Numbered from the stretch's first letter, positions 24,655 through 35,701 are shown. The stretch is DNA of 37,681 nucleotides from Clostridiales bacterium Firm_11 (GCA_001604105.1 LVAQ01000004.1:139276-176956); one strand, 5' to 3'. Translations and numbers: made by a program. The notes: a model not told the origin generated them from the letters alone.

Positions 24655-25616
24655 TGATGGCGGATAAGCAATCCACGCGGGTGGCCTACGGCAAAGCGCT
24701 GGCAGAGCTGGGCGCAAAGAATGAGAAGGTGTTGGCGGTGGATGCCGATTTGGCGCATGCGACCATGACCGTCGATTTTGCCACGCAGTACCCGGATCGC
24801 TTCTATAATTTCGGTATTGCGGAATCCAACATGATGGCTGCCGCTTCGGGGCTGGCCAATAGCGGCTATACGGTATTTGCCAGCACGTTTGCGTTGTTTG
24901 GCGCAGGCCGCGCGTATGAGCAGATTCGCAACTCCATCTGCTATACCCACGCCAATGTCAAACTGGGGCTTTCCCACGCGGGTCCAAGTTGCGGCGAGGA
25001 TGGTGGCAGTCACCAATCCGTTGAGGATATCGCGCTGATGCGGGTGCTGCCAGATATGACAGTGCTGGTGCCCTGCGATGCCATTGAGATGAAGAAGGCT
25101 GTGTTTGCCGCTGCCGAAAAAGACGGGCCCGTCTATATCCGCACAGGCCGTTTGCCTACCGATATCTGCACTGCTGAAACGACGCCCTTTGAAATTGGCA
25201 AGGCCATCACGCTGCGCGAAGGCTCGGATGTCGTGATTTTTGCCTGTGGCATTATGGTGGCGCAGGCGCTGGAAGCCGCCGAACTGCTTGCGGCAGAAGG
25301 TGTATCTGCCGCGGTGGTCAACGTGCACACCATCAAACCTTTGGATGAAGAATGCGTGCTGCGTATGGCAAATGCCTGCGGCGCCGTTGTGACCGCCGAG
25401 GAGCACTCCGTCATTGGCGGTTTGGGCGCTGCCATCGCCGAGTCTTTAATGGGCAAAACCTGCGCTTCGTTTGAACGCGTTGGCATTCTGGATCGTTTTG
25501 GGCAAAGCGGCAAGCCGCAGGATCTGTTCCGTGAATATGGTCTGACATCAGAAGCGATTGTAAAGGCTTGCAAGCGCGTCATCATGCAAAAACACGCGTC
25601 CAGCCAACAGCGCTGA
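24654..25616 (+). CDS. Transketolase, C-terminal subunit
   Basis: This 320-residue protein is the second half of the split enzyme, containing the pyrimidine-binding and C-terminal domains. It shows FYNFGIAESNMMAAASGLA, with the catalytic Glu that activates thiamine diphosphate, near residue 55, and KLGLSHAGPSCGEDGGSHQSVEDIALMR near 105-130, as in other transketolase and DXS-like chains. I use the ATG at 24654, which overlaps the previous stop; an ATG 3 bases later is equally possible. It forms a heteromeric transketolase with the upstream product. Confidence 0.92.
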   Translation: MMADKQSTRVAYGKALAELGAKNEKVLAVDADLAHATMTVDFATQYPDRFYNFGIAESNMMAAASGLANSGYTVFASTFALFGAGRAYEQIRNSICYTHANVKLGLSHAGPSCGEDGGSHQSVEDIALMRVLPDMTVLVPCDAIEMKKAVFAAAEKDGPVYIRTGRLPTDICTAETTPFEIGKAITLREGSDVVIFACGIMVAQALEAAELLAAEGVSAAVVNVHTIKPLDEECVLRMANACGAVVTAEEHSVIGGLGAAIAESLMGKTCASFERVGILDRFGQSGKPQDLFREYGLTSEAIVKACKRVIMQKHASSQQR

Positions 25617-25639
25617 GGCGTTCGGGAAGGGAAGATACC

Positions 25640-26038
25640 ATGGAAATCCAACAATATTCGTATACGGGCAACGGTTTGACCCGTGTGTTTGAAAACCAGA
25701 AATGGATGGTGGGTATCAAGAACTGGAAGCCGGAGAATGATCTTGCTGGCATCGATTGCCTTGAGCGCCACAATGAGACCGACGAGCTGTTCATCCTGCT
25801 TGCGGGCAGCTGTACATTGCTGTTTGCCAACGAAGTGGACGGGCATCTGACGATCGACAAAGTGGACATGGAGCCGCTGAAGGTGTACAATATACCCGCG
25901 ACACTGTGGCACAATACCGTGACCCGTAAGGATACCAAGCTGGCGTTGATCGAAGACTCCGCAACCGGCGCTGCCAACAGTGATGTGCGGATGCTCTCCG
26001 GCGCGCAAATCGAACAGATTCAGGCGATGCTTGCCTAG
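25640..26038 (+). CDS. Small cupin-domain protein
   Basis: This 132-residue protein is a single cupin barrel. Motif 1 is RHNETDELFILLAGSCTLL at about residues 46-64, with likely metal ligands His, Glu and Glu, and motif 2 is YNIPATLWHNTV at about residues 92-103, with the last His ligand. Such small cupins include sugar isomerases and epimerases, lyases and ligand sensors. The gene starts 23 bases after the transketolase, with AAGGGAAG upstream; the frame remains open into the transketolase gene. In this operon an isomerase or epimerase feeding the transketolase is the simplest guess, but there is no direct evidence. Confidence 0.8.
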   Translation: MEIQQYSYTGNGLTRVFENQKWMVGIKNWKPENDLAGIDCLERHNETDELFILLAGSCTLLFANEVDGHLTIDKVDMEPLKVYNIPATLWHNTVTRKDTKLALIEDSATGAANSDVRMLSGAQIEQIQAMLA

Positions 26039-26132
26039 GCGGCAAAACCTTTGCCGTGGCGCGGTGCTCCATGTCGCTACCGAGAAATACTTCCCATAAA
26101 CTGCCCCACTGGCAAGGAAAGAGGTGCCGCGT

Positions 26133-27122
26133 ATGGTTAATGTTGCTATCCTTGGCGTTGGAGACATCGCCGCGAAAATGGCTAGTACGCTATCGACCAT
26201 GATCACGCAGGGAGACCAATCGCTTTGCATGTATTCGGTCGCATCACGCGATGGCGAGCGTGCGCGCCGCTTCGCTGAGCAATACGGGTTTCAAAAGGCC
26301 TATGGCTCCTATGAAGATATGCTCAGCGACCCCGATGTGCATCTGGTGTATGTTGCCACGCCCCATTCCCACCATTACGAGCATATGAAACGCTGCATCG
26401 CGCATGGCAAGCATGTGCTGTGTGAAAAGGCATTCACCGTCAATGCCCGCCAGGCGGAAGAGGTTACGGCCATGGCGCGTGCAAAAGGGCTCCTGATGGC
26501 GGAGGCGATTTGGACGCGCTATCAGCCTGCCCGGCAGATGATCCTGGATATCCTTGGAAGCGGCTTCATCGGCGAGCCGAAAATGCTCACCGCCAATCTA
26601 TGCTACCCCATTGTGCATAAGCAACGCATTCGCGAGCCGGAGCTTGCCGGCGGCGCGTTGCTGGATCTGGGTGTGTATGCGATCAATTTCGCATCGATGG
26701 TTTTTGGCGACAAAGTCGCCTCGATGCAGAGCACGGTACAGATGATGGATACCGGCGTCGATATGCAGGAAAGCATCACCCTAACCTACGAAACTGGCGA
26801 GATGGCAATCCTCAACGCATCCGTCACCTGTGCGGGTGACCGTCGCGGTATGGTGTTTTGCACGAATGGCACGCTGGAAGTGGATAACATCAACAACCCC
26901 GCAACCATCACTGTGGTGCCGCGAGCCGAAGGCCAGGAAACGCGCATGTATACTGTACCGCCCCAGATTACCGGGTATGAGTACGAAATGCAGGCCGCCG
27001 TGGAGGCAGTTACGCAGGGATGGGTCGAGTGCCCCGCCATGCCCCACAGCGAGATCGTCCGCGTGATGCAGGTCATGGATCAACTGCGCGCGCAGTGGGG
27101 GCTTGTGTATCCCTGCGAGTAA
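26133..27122 (+). CDS. Gfo/Idh/MocA-family oxidoreductase
   Basis: This 329-residue protein has an N-terminal NAD(P)-binding Rossmann fold (VAILGVGDIAAKM at about residues 3-15), then VATPHSHHYEHMKRC and CEKAFTVN, the family's EKP-type catalytic motif with Ala in place of Pro. The C-terminal alpha/beta domain follows, with AGGALLDLGVYAINF. Members oxidise or reduce sugars and inositols. The ATG at 26133 is preceded by AAAGAGGTG. It is the last gene of the operon and probably acts on the imported sugar or a breakdown product. Confidence 0.9.
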   Translation: MVNVAILGVGDIAAKMASTLSTMITQGDQSLCMYSVASRDGERARRFAEQYGFQKAYGSYEDMLSDPDVHLVYVATPHSHHYEHMKRCIAHGKHVLCEKAFTVNARQAEEVTAMARAKGLLMAEAIWTRYQPARQMILDILGSGFIGEPKMLTANLCYPIVHKQRIREPELAGGALLDLGVYAINFASMVFGDKVASMQSTVQMMDTGVDMQESITLTYETGEMAILNASVTCAGDRRGMVFCTNGTLEVDNINNPATITVVPRAEGQETRMYTVPPQITGYEYEMQAAVEAVTQGWVECPAMPHSEIVRVMQVMDQLRAQWGLVYPCE

Positions 27123-27524
27123 CGCAGGGTAACGCTTTGTCTCCCGCGGACTTATCAGTAGCCAGCAATACGCCGCCGCCACGAAACGCGTGAAACACCT
27201 GCGCTGGCGGAGGCAAGCCTCACCAGGGCTTTCGATGCATTGGCGCTGTGAAAATGATGCGGTAAAGTTTGTGGATTGTTCTGCTGTTTGATTTCCCAAA
27301 ATAAAAGACCGTTGCCCTTCGTGGTGCAACGGTCTTTTGTTTGTGTGGTTATGGTTTTGCAGCGCATGCTAACCCTTACCAGCATGGGATGATGATAGCT
27401 CGGCGGTGGGATAGCTACGCACGTTTGCGTCCCTTGGCGTTCGATTGGATGCTGAGCTGCATGGCTTGTTGCCAGAAAACGGATATTCGCAATCCAGTTG
27501 CGGCACCAACCTCGCGCTTACGGC
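27123..27524. other. Convergent intergenic interval
   Basis: This lies between the end of the plus-strand sugar operon and the end of the minus-strand arabinofuranosidase operon. Apart from the shared terminator I see no gene; short frames on the right are antisense or lack start signals. Confidence 0.5.
27303..27338. terminator. Symmetric bidirectional terminator
   Basis: AAAAGACCGTTGC (27303-27315) pairs perfectly with GCAACGGTCTTTT (27326-27338), with a T-run on both strands. It ends the oxidoreductase transcript and the converging arabinofuranosidase transcript. Confidence 0.85.
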
Positions 27525-29239
<1,715 letters not shown>

Positions 29240-29250
29240 ACGTTGCTGTG

Positions 29251-30756
29251 CTAACGCGGCATTTCCACTTTGATAATATTAACCGAATGCGGCGAAATCC
29301 GCAAGCGTAACGGTGAAGCTGCTGGTTGCCATGGCGTACTGCGGATGCTTGCGCCTTGCACATCCACATCGTTATAACTATTGGCGGTTTCCCCGTCTAG
29401 GGTTAGGCAGCAATAGCGCAATGGTTTGCGTTGATCAATCTGAACGGAAAGTTCAACAGCATCATACTCAGCCTTGTTGACCACGGCCAGCACCACCTGA
29501 TCCGCCGTATCCCCGACGGTGGCAATCACATCCAGTTGGTTAACCTGCACCGGGCAGTTCTGCTTGTCAGTAAAAACCGCTAGGGGCATCTCTTCACAGT
29601 AGGCATCTACCACGGTGGGCAGAAGATGGTTCACGTACAGGTCAAATACATGGTAGGTGGTCCTTAGCACGATACCCTTGTCATGGGTATAGATACACCC
29701 ACGCGTGTTTACCGCAGGCGCGAAATTGGCCATGCCGACGATATCGCAGTTCCGGTTCAGCTCGTTGAGGAAACATGCGGTAAAGACAGCATCCGCCATG
29801 GTGTAGGCGCTGTTATCATCATTGGCGTCTCGGGGGGTTAGGTACTCTGCCTCCGTGCGTGCCAGCTGCGCGGTATGCATGCCCGGGTGATACCATCCGC
29901 GCAGGTTCCATTCATCAAAGGCGATCTTGATGCTTGTTTGCAGCCCCAGCGCTGTTAAAAGCCCCCGTACCTTGTCGATGGATTCGCCCAGCGATTGGGT
30001 ATACGCCATGGTTTGCCCATAGGTTGCCAGCGCGTTTGTGTTATGGATTGCATCCCAATACGCATGGATGGATATCCAATCGAGCTGGTGCCCGGCAGCG
30101 CGCAGCAGGTGCAAATTCCAATCGATATCCGCGATGGCCGCCGCGGAAAGTGACAGCGTGGGATCCACATGCTTCATCAGCTTTGCGGCTTCCAACACCA
30201 GACGGCTCCATTCTTCAGGGGCTTTTGCGCCCAATTCCCAGGAACCGTAGTTTTCGTTGCCGATGCTCCAGTACTTAACCTGATGGGGCGAGGGAAAGCC
30301 GTTGGCAATGCGCTGTTTTGCGAATTCGCCCTGCTTGGTCAGGTTGCAGTATTCTACCCAGTCGCTCATTTCTTCCAATGTGCCGGTGCCTGCGTTTGTA
30401 CACAGGTAAGGGGCACAGCCGATTTTGCGGCAAAGCTTGATAAACTCATCCGTACCGAAGCGGTTGCTGTCCTCTACGCGCCATGCCTTGTCAAAACTGG
30501 CTACACGATTTTGGCCAACGCCCTTTTGCCAGTGATAGGCGGATACAAAGCAGCCCCCCGGCCATCGCAGAATGGGCACTTTGATGTGACGCAGCGCCTC
30601 CAACACATCCATGCGGAAGCCGTCTTCATCTGCCAGAGGATGCCCGGGCGCAAAAACGCCGCCGTAGATCTGCCTATGAAAATGCTCCAGAAAGTGCCCA
30701 TACAGCAAAGGGCTTGCCCTGCCATGGACGCGGGAGGTCTGTACATACAGGTTCAT
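29251..30756 (-). CDS. GH51 alpha-L-arabinofuranosidase (first copy in operon)
   Basis: This 501-residue GH51 enzyme has its acid/base at Glu168 (SIGNENYG) and its nucleophile at Glu282 (AFDEWNLRG). The N-terminal HFLEHFHRQIYGGVFAPGHP and RWPGGCFVSAYHWQKGVG match the family. It differs strongly in sequence from the second GH51 copy, so this is not a recent duplication, and the two may favour different linkages or chain lengths. It has no signal peptide. Its ATG overlaps the regulator stop by 4 bases. Confidence 0.95.
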   Translation of the reverse strand: MNLYVQTSRVHGRASPLLYGHFLEHFHRQIYGGVFAPGHPLADEDGFRMDVLEALRHIKVPILRWPGGCFVSAYHWQKGVGQNRVASFDKAWRVEDSNRFGTDEFIKLCRKIGCAPYLCTNAGTGTLEEMSDWVEYCNLTKQGEFAKQRIANGFPSPHQVKYWSIGNENYGSWELGAKAPEEWSRLVLEAAKLMKHVDPTLSLSAAAIADIDWNLHLLRAAGHQLDWISIHAYWDAIHNTNALATYGQTMAYTQSLGESIDKVRGLLTALGLQTSIKIAFDEWNLRGWYHPGMHTAQLARTEAEYLTPRDANDDNSAYTMADAVFTACFLNELNRNCDIVGMANFAPAVNTRGCIYTHDKGIVLRTTYHVFDLYVNHLLPTVVDAYCEEMPLAVFTDKQNCPVQVNQLDVIATVGDTADQVVLAVVNKAEYDAVELSVQIDQRKPLRYCCLTLDGETANSYNDVDVQGASIRSTPWQPAASPLRLRISPHSVNIIKVEMPR

Positions 30757-31754
30757 CGTTTAACCTCTTCCTCTGCAAAGCGAAAGATGCTGGCGGTTTC
30801 CTGCATGGTTTTGTTGCGCCCATACCAAAAATCTTTCACTTTGTTGCGTTCATCCTCCGGCGAGGTGTAAAAGGTGCGTACCAGAATATCCTGATTATGA
30901 TTGCCAAACTTCTTGCCATATAGCGTTAAGCCGCCGATGTGCTCAGCGTGTTCGCTCACCTCAAGGCGCAGGTTCCACGTTGGCAAATCATTGCCCACAT
31001 CCATGACGGTTACTTCGCTCACACGTACCTCGTCCAGGTACGTGCCGGTGCGGTCGATACGAATCTGCTTGAGCAAACCGTACTGATTAGCCTGCCACCA
31101 ATTGGGGGTAAGGATGCCGTGCCGTTTGCCAAAATCCCCGGGGCATGTCCATACGAACAGTTTGGTGCCGTTGAGGTAAAATGTGATATCCGAAGGCCAG
31201 TCTTCATTATACCCAGGCGCTTCCGAAGAAAGCTCAAGGCTGATATCCACTTCTTCCAGCGTTTGGCTGGGCAGCAGGTAGTTGGGGAACGCGTAATTAA
31301 CGAACCCTTGCGTAAACCAGAGAATCTGTGCGTTCATCCGCTGGGGATCCATTAGGAAACGGGGCTCATCAAAGTACCCGATGATGATATCCTCCGTTGC
31401 GGAGCCGCAGGTTGGCTTCGCCTGGATTTCGCTGTAGTGCCCCACCGGGATGGAGACTTCCAGGATGTTCTGGGATATATCCTTGTGGGGCAACTGCAAC
31501 CGATACTCTGTTTCAATGAGCACGCACTTCTTTTGGCTTACGCCATTCATGGTAATCAGGCTGGATTTTACCAACCCGGCGGCTTCCAGCTTCTGGATGT
31601 GTCGTGTCATAATCGGGCTGCTGATACCGATCTTTTCGGCGAGTTGCTTGATATTCAAGCTTTCTTTGCCAAGAAGATGCATGATCTCCACGCGCACTTC
31701 ACTGGCAAGCGCCTCAAAAAAAGGTACGCTATCCTTATCCACAAAAATGATCAA
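30753..31754 (-). CDS. ArsR-type regulator with large C-terminal sensor domain
   Basis: This 333-residue protein has an N-terminal ArsR-type winged helix (FFEALASEVRVEIMHLLGKE at residues 12-31, then LAEKIGISSPIMTRHIQKLE) and a 230-residue C-terminal region rich in aromatic residues and predicted beta strands (GYNEDWPSDITFYLNGTKLF, WNLRLEVSEH). The C-terminal part looks like a carbohydrate-sensing domain, but I cannot assign it to a named family. It has no obvious metal-binding cysteine motif. It sits inside the arabinofuranosidase operon, between the permeases and the hydrolases, and probably controls it in response to an imported sugar. Confidence 0.8.
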   Translation of the reverse strand: MIIFVDKDSVPFFEALASEVRVEIMHLLGKESLNIKQLAEKIGISSPIMTRHIQKLEAAGLVKSSLITMNGVSQKKCVLIETEYRLQLPHKDISQNILEVSIPVGHYSEIQAKPTCGSATEDIIIGYFDEPRFLMDPQRMNAQILWFTQGFVNYAFPNYLLPSQTLEEVDISLELSSEAPGYNEDWPSDITFYLNGTKLFVWTCPGDFGKRHGILTPNWWQANQYGLLKQIRIDRTGTYLDEVRVSEVTVMDVGNDLPTWNLRLEVSEHAEHIGGLTLYGKKFGNHNQDILVRTFYTSPEDERNKVKDFWYGRNKTMQETASIFRFAEEEVKR

Positions 31755-31781
31755 AGAACCACATCCTTTGCTCCGGCTTGG

Positions 31782-32636
31782 TTAGCCCTTTACACCACCG
31801 GCCGTCATGCCCTCAATGAAGTATCGCTGGAAGCTGATGAACAGTACCAAAATCGGTACAATGGCCATGACCGAGCCTGCGATCAAAACGGAGTAGTTAT
31901 TCCCGTAGGGTGATAACAGCGAGGCAAGCCCAAGGGGCAGTGTCAGCTTGCTTTGGCTGCGAATGACAATCAACGGCCACAGGAAACCATTCCAGCTGTT
32001 CATGCCTACCAGGATGCCCATTGCGGCAAACGAGGGTATCGCCAGCGGCATCATAATCCTGAAAAAGATACCATACTCGCTGCAGCCGTCCACCCTGCCC
32101 GCGTCCACAAAATCATGCGGCAGCCCGCTCATGTACTGGCGGAAGAAGAAGATAGGCATGGCTTGCGCGATAAAGGGCAGGATAATGCCCGCATAGGTAT
32201 CAATTAAGGTGATGCCAAACGTTGCCTTGATGCCCATGAGCAGTTGAAACAACGGCAGGATGATGATTTCCAGCGGCACCATCATCACCAACAGCACACA
32301 GCCAAAGAAAAGGTTTTTCCCTTTGAACTGGTACATGGCAAACCCATACCCCACAAACGCGCTGGCAACCAGCGTAAGGGTCACCTGTACAACCGTCAGC
32401 AGCAAACTGTTCCCAAACCATTGGAAATAGCCTTCGTTGCCGGTGAACAGGTATTGGTAGTTATCCAGCGACATGATCGACAAATCGACATCCAGGTTAA
32501 GTCCCTTGCGGAAAATCTCCGTAGAGGGTCTGAAAGAAGCCAGGAAAATGGCAAACAATGGAAGCAGAACGACCATGGCCAGCAGTGTGAACAGCACCAC
32601 AAGCAGGATGGAGATCAGCTTTTTGCGTTGTTTCAT
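31782..32636 (-). CDS. ABC sugar transporter permease (MalG/UgpE type)
   Basis: This 284-residue membrane protein has about six helices and an EAA-type loop in the degenerate form DAGRVDGCSEYGIFFRIMMP at about residues 177-196. It ends QRYFIEGMTAGGVKG, the typical MalG-type C-terminus. GGAGAAA precedes the ATG, which overlaps the preceding stop by 4 bases. It forms the channel with the next upstream gene product. Confidence 0.93.
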   Translation of the reverse strand: MKQRKKLISILLVVLFTLLAMVVLLPLFAIFLASFRPSTEIFRKGLNLDVDLSIMSLDNYQYLFTGNEGYFQWFGNSLLLTVVQVTLTLVASAFVGYGFAMYQFKGKNLFFGCVLLVMMVPLEIIILPLFQLLMGIKATFGITLIDTYAGIILPFIAQAMPIFFFRQYMSGLPHDFVDAGRVDGCSEYGIFFRIMMPLAIPSFAAMGILVGMNSWNGFLWPLIVIRSQSKLTLPLGLASLLSPYGNNYSVLIAGSVMAIVPILVLFISFQRYFIEGMTAGGVKG

Positions 32637-33586
32637 TTGCGTTTCTCCTTTCTGAGTGTGCCGTTGATGTGCAACTGTATCACGTTTACTACCATCACGA
32701 TAACAAGCAGCACAAGGCCTATGGCACTGCCGTATCCCATGTTGTTTTCTTCAAAGGCCTTGCGGTATAGGTACCCCACAATGGTTAAGCCGATATTGTT
32801 TGGCGATCGGTTTCCGGAGAACATCATAAAGCTTTCGGTAAACATGGCCATGCCACCGTAAATGCTGATGGTGATCACATACACCGTAACGGGCTTGAGC
32901 ATGGGGATGATGATGCTGCGTAAACGGTGCCAGGCATTCGCGCCGTCGATTTCCGCGGATTCATAAAGCTCCGCGGGGATATTTTGAAGCCCTGCCAAAA
33001 AGTACAGCAGATTCACACCCATCCAGCGCCATGTCGCCAGCGTGATCAGCGCCGCAAAACTGGTATCCGCAAGCTTCAACCATTTGACAGGCTTGACGCC
33101 AAACAGGCCAACCAGCTGGTTGACAAGCGACCCCGGCATTTCCCCGAAAATCAGGCGGAAAATGGTGCCTGCAACCACAACGGATGTAAGCGCGGGAATA
33201 AACAGTGTGGAGCGGTAAAAATTACGCGCGCGCATCAGTTTGCTGTCCAGCAGCACAGCCAGGAGCATAGGCAGGGGTATTAGCACCAGCAGGGTAACAA
33301 GGGTGTAGCGAAGGTTCAAGCTTATGGCCTTGAAGAAAATGGGGTCGTTTAAATTGCGGTAATTTTGCAGGCCGATGAATTGAACCTGATTAGGCAAAAT
33401 GTTCTGAAAACTCATCACCACTGTGGAAAAAATCGGGTACAGAAAAAACACGAGAAATGTAATCAAAAATGGTGTGATAAACACATAGGGGGCAAGTTTC
33501 TGGTTGTAGCTGAAACGATGCAGCAAGTTATTTGCCTTTCCGCCTGCCTTGCCCCGCTCCGGGAGGGTACTGTTTTTTACGCTCAT
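32633..33586 (-). CDS. ABC sugar transporter permease (MalF/UgpA type)
   Basis: This 317-residue protein has six predicted helices and the EAA loop ESAEIDGANAWHRLRSIIIP at about residues 215-234. I use the ATG at 33586 with GGAAGGTG upstream; a GTG three codons earlier overlaps that site and is less likely. The longer, basic N-terminal extension is common in this subfamily. It pairs with the MalG-type permease. Confidence 0.92.
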   Translation of the reverse strand: MSVKNSTLPERGKAGGKANNLLHRFSYNQKLAPYVFITPFLITFLVFFLYPIFSTVVMSFQNILPNQVQFIGLQNYRNLNDPIFFKAISLNLRYTLVTLLVLIPLPMLLAVLLDSKLMRARNFYRSTLFIPALTSVVVAGTIFRLIFGEMPGSLVNQLVGLFGVKPVKWLKLADTSFAALITLATWRWMGVNLLYFLAGLQNIPAELYESAEIDGANAWHRLRSIIIPMLKPVTVYVITISIYGGMAMFTESFMMFSGNRSPNNIGLTIVGYLYRKAFEENNMGYGSAIGLVLLVIVMVVNVIQLHINGTLRKEKRK

Positions 33587-33605
33587 CGCGTTCACCTTCC
33601 GAACA

Positions 33606-33638
33606 GGCGCAGTGAGCAGCTAACCTGCTCACCGCGCC
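33606..33638 (-). other. Hairpin between binding-protein and permease genes
   Basis: GGCGCAGTGAGCAG (33606-33619) pairs with CTGCTCACCGCGCC (33625-33638) along 14 pairs with one mismatch or wobble and a five-base loop. It has no T-run, so it probably protects the upstream binding-protein message from 3' decay. Confidence 0.65.
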
Positions 33639-33665
33639 AAATTTCATGTTGACTCGTATGCTACG

Positions 33666-34949
33666 TCAATTCGGGGTTTTCTCCAGAATATCCTGCTCCT
33701 CAGCCAGCATGGTCGGGATATCTTCCATGGTCTCAAATGCGCGGTACATGATCGTGCTGCGGATGGCGGTCATGGTCTTGGGAAGGTTTTCGCTCACGAC
33801 GATCGCGGGAATTTCATCCTGCACTTCGATCAACGCATCGAAGGGGAAGTTTGCGAAATAGTCGATGAACTTATTCGGGTTCTTGAGTTCTTCATGACCC
33901 CACAGCGCTTTGCGGATCGGGTCAAAGCCCATGATTTCCCAGATCTTGAGGTTGCCTTCCTCTGAGAGCTTGGCATACCCGAGGAAATCAACAGCCAGCT
34001 CCTGATTCTCGCACTGGGTGGTGACCGATGTTCCTGTGCCGCCCAAGCCAACCGAGCGGGGATTGCCAACTTCAAACACGGGGTTGGGCATTACGAGGAT
34101 TTTGCCGGCGAGGTCAGGCATATAATCCGTAAAGCGTCCCATGTACCAGAAGGGCATGGTGATTGAGGCCGCGCCGCCGGCATTCATGTAGCCGTAGTAC
34201 TCTTCCGCGTGGTGACCGCCGCCGGGCGCTACGATGGCAGTGCCTTCTGCGATCATATCCTGATAGAACTGGAGACCCTTGGCCATTTCGGGGGTATTCA
34301 CATTGGGCAGGCCATCGGGCGTAAGCAGATCGCTGCCCTGCTCGGTGAGCATCTGCCAGAAGGACCAGGGATCGTTGGATTCAACGGTGCACATGGGAAC
34401 GCCCACCGTCTCAAGCACTTTGCGCCCGGCTGCCGCATAATCGTCCCACGTTACGATGCTGGCAGGATCAACGCCCGCGGCTTCCAGGATGTCCTTGTTA
34501 TAATAGGTTACCGAAGCGCCAACGTGGAAGCAGATGCCGTAGTAGTTACCATCTTTGGCATAGATATCCACACGGGACTTCACGATGTTGTCCAATTCCG
34601 GCTCTACCACACGGTTGAGCGGTACCAACTGCGTCTCGCCCATCAGGAAGTTGGCATATTTGCCAATCTCTATATCCACGATGTCGGGTGCGCCTTCGCC
34701 GGATTGCAAGGCGATCAGCAGCTTGTTGTGCATATCGTCATACGCAAGCGAGGTGGGGTTGATGGCAATGGGTCGGTCTGGGTTTGCCTCATTCCACATT
34801 TCGGCCATCACGAGATAGAATTCCACATGCAGTTCGTTAAACGTCCAAAAATCGAAGGTTGTAACTTCAGCTGCCGAAGCCGAGGTAATGCCCACGGCCA
34901 TGGTCAACAGCATGGTCAGTGCCAAGAAGATCGAAACCAGCTTCTTCAT
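33666..34949 (-). CDS. ABC sugar transporter solute-binding protein
   Basis: This 427-residue protein is a family 1 solute-binding protein. The signal peptide ends ITSASA-AEV near residue 27 and there is no lipobox cysteine, as in the other binding protein of this window. The mature start TTFDFWTFNELHVEFY and the ELQ/YNKDILEAAGVDP block are typical of the oligosaccharide-binding group. It is the first gene of the operon, and the two intracellular arabinofuranosidases suggest arabino-oligosaccharides as ligand. GGGGAGG precedes the ATG. Confidence 0.92.
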   Translation of the reverse strand: MKKLVSIFLALTMLLTMAVGITSASAAEVTTFDFWTFNELHVEFYLVMAEMWNEANPDRPIAINPTSLAYDDMHNKLLIALQSGEGAPDIVDIEIGKYANFLMGETQLVPLNRVVEPELDNIVKSRVDIYAKDGNYYGICFHVGASVTYYNKDILEAAGVDPASIVTWDDYAAAGRKVLETVGVPMCTVESNDPWSFWQMLTEQGSDLLTPDGLPNVNTPEMAKGLQFYQDMIAEGTAIVAPGGGHHAEEYYGYMNAGGAASITMPFWYMGRFTDYMPDLAGKILVMPNPVFEVGNPRSVGLGGTGTSVTTQCENQELAVDFLGYAKLSEEGNLKIWEIMGFDPIRKALWGHEELKNPNKFIDYFANFPFDALIEVQDEIPAIVVSENLPKTMTAIRSTIMYRAFETMEDIPTMLAEEQDILEKTPN

Positions 34950-35146
34950 TTGACTGCCTCCCCTTTATTGATGAGCTACTCATGATCTATCTGCTACGAA
35001 GGAGGGCCCTTCCTTCGCAAGCTGATCGGTGTTGTTTACATCCCCGCCTGCAAACGGCAGGATGTAATATGGCGGCGTAATCCAGGGTTACGTATCGCAA
35101 TTTCTCCCAGTTGTTGGGGGTATGTCGTATATGGCATTAATCTTTT

Positions 35147-35160
35147 AGTAAACATGTACT
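35147..35160. promoter_or_regulatory. Inverted repeat downstream of the operon start site
   Basis: AGTA-AACATG-TACT is an inverted repeat lying just downstream of the predicted -10 box on the minus strand. It is a candidate binding site for the ArsR-type regulator. The evidence is position and symmetry only. Confidence 0.35.
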
Positions 35161-35170
35161 TTCTGTGTGC

Positions 35171-35199
35171 AGTATATAATAAAACCATCAGCATGTCAA
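35171..35199 (-). promoter_or_regulatory. Promoter of the arabinofuranosidase operon
   Basis: On the minus strand TTGACA (plus 35194-35199), a 17-base spacer and TATACT (plus 35171-35176) form a near-consensus promoter about 220 bases before the binding-protein start. An inverted repeat, GTTAA with TTAAC (35218-35222 and 35234-35238), lies just upstream of the -35 box and could be an activator site. Confidence 0.75.
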
Positions 35200-35604
35200 T
35201 ACTAACATTTTTTCATTGTTAATTTTGTTGATATTAACTATTATGTACATTATAGCGAATGTAGGCCGAGAGCAATGAACTTTTAAGTTATTCGATGAAA
35301 TCCCCAAGATGCTTCCAATCATCCTTTGCTATGTGTCAATTACCCCTGCAGACTGTGCATTGCAGCGCTTGCCCTTTGGCGGATTACGTAACCGAATTAC
35401 GCGCGCAATGCTGAGGCTGCGCCCGTACCTTCGCGTATGCGCGGCTGGTTATCCTGTCCAGAGCAAAAGAAGTAAGGTATGTGCGGCGCCACGCATACAG
35501 CCGCCCTTTGGATGCAGGAGACCTTGCAACCCTTTTGCCGAATCATCCTCTTATGTATATTGACCTGATACAGGAGCCTTCTTTCCAGTGTTCTGCGGGC
35601 AGAT

Positions 35605-35637
35605 AAAAAATGCCCACCCGATGGATGAGCATTTTTT
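35605..35637. terminator. Terminator of the pyridoxamine-oxidase-fold gene
   Basis: AAAAAATGC (35605-35613) pairs with GCATTTTTT (35629-35637) around a partly paired centre. It has T-runs on both strands and lies about 65 bases beyond the minus-strand gene. Confidence 0.75.
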
Positions 35638-35701
35638 GAAGCAACGAACCCGCTGCTGTTACAGCCAGCATTTGTAACATGGATGCGGAGGGAGCCTTAC
35701 T

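Larger units (their letters stand above)
34950..35604. other. Long leader and promoter region of the arabinofuranosidase operon
   Basis: This 650-base stretch has no convincing gene. The left 250 bases are AT-rich and hold the operon promoter, two inverted repeats and small hairpins (CGAAGGA with TCCTTCG near 34996-35016; CCTGC-AAAC-GGCAGG near 35049-35063). The right part, about 35300-35580, is GC-richer, with short frames on both strands that lack start signals. Confidence 0.5.

Noticed and set aside
35300..35580. Short frames in the GC-richer part of the interval upstream of the arabinofuranosidase operon, considered as a gene remnant.
   Set aside because: Translations in all frames are broken by stops and show no motif; the GC shift alone is not enough.
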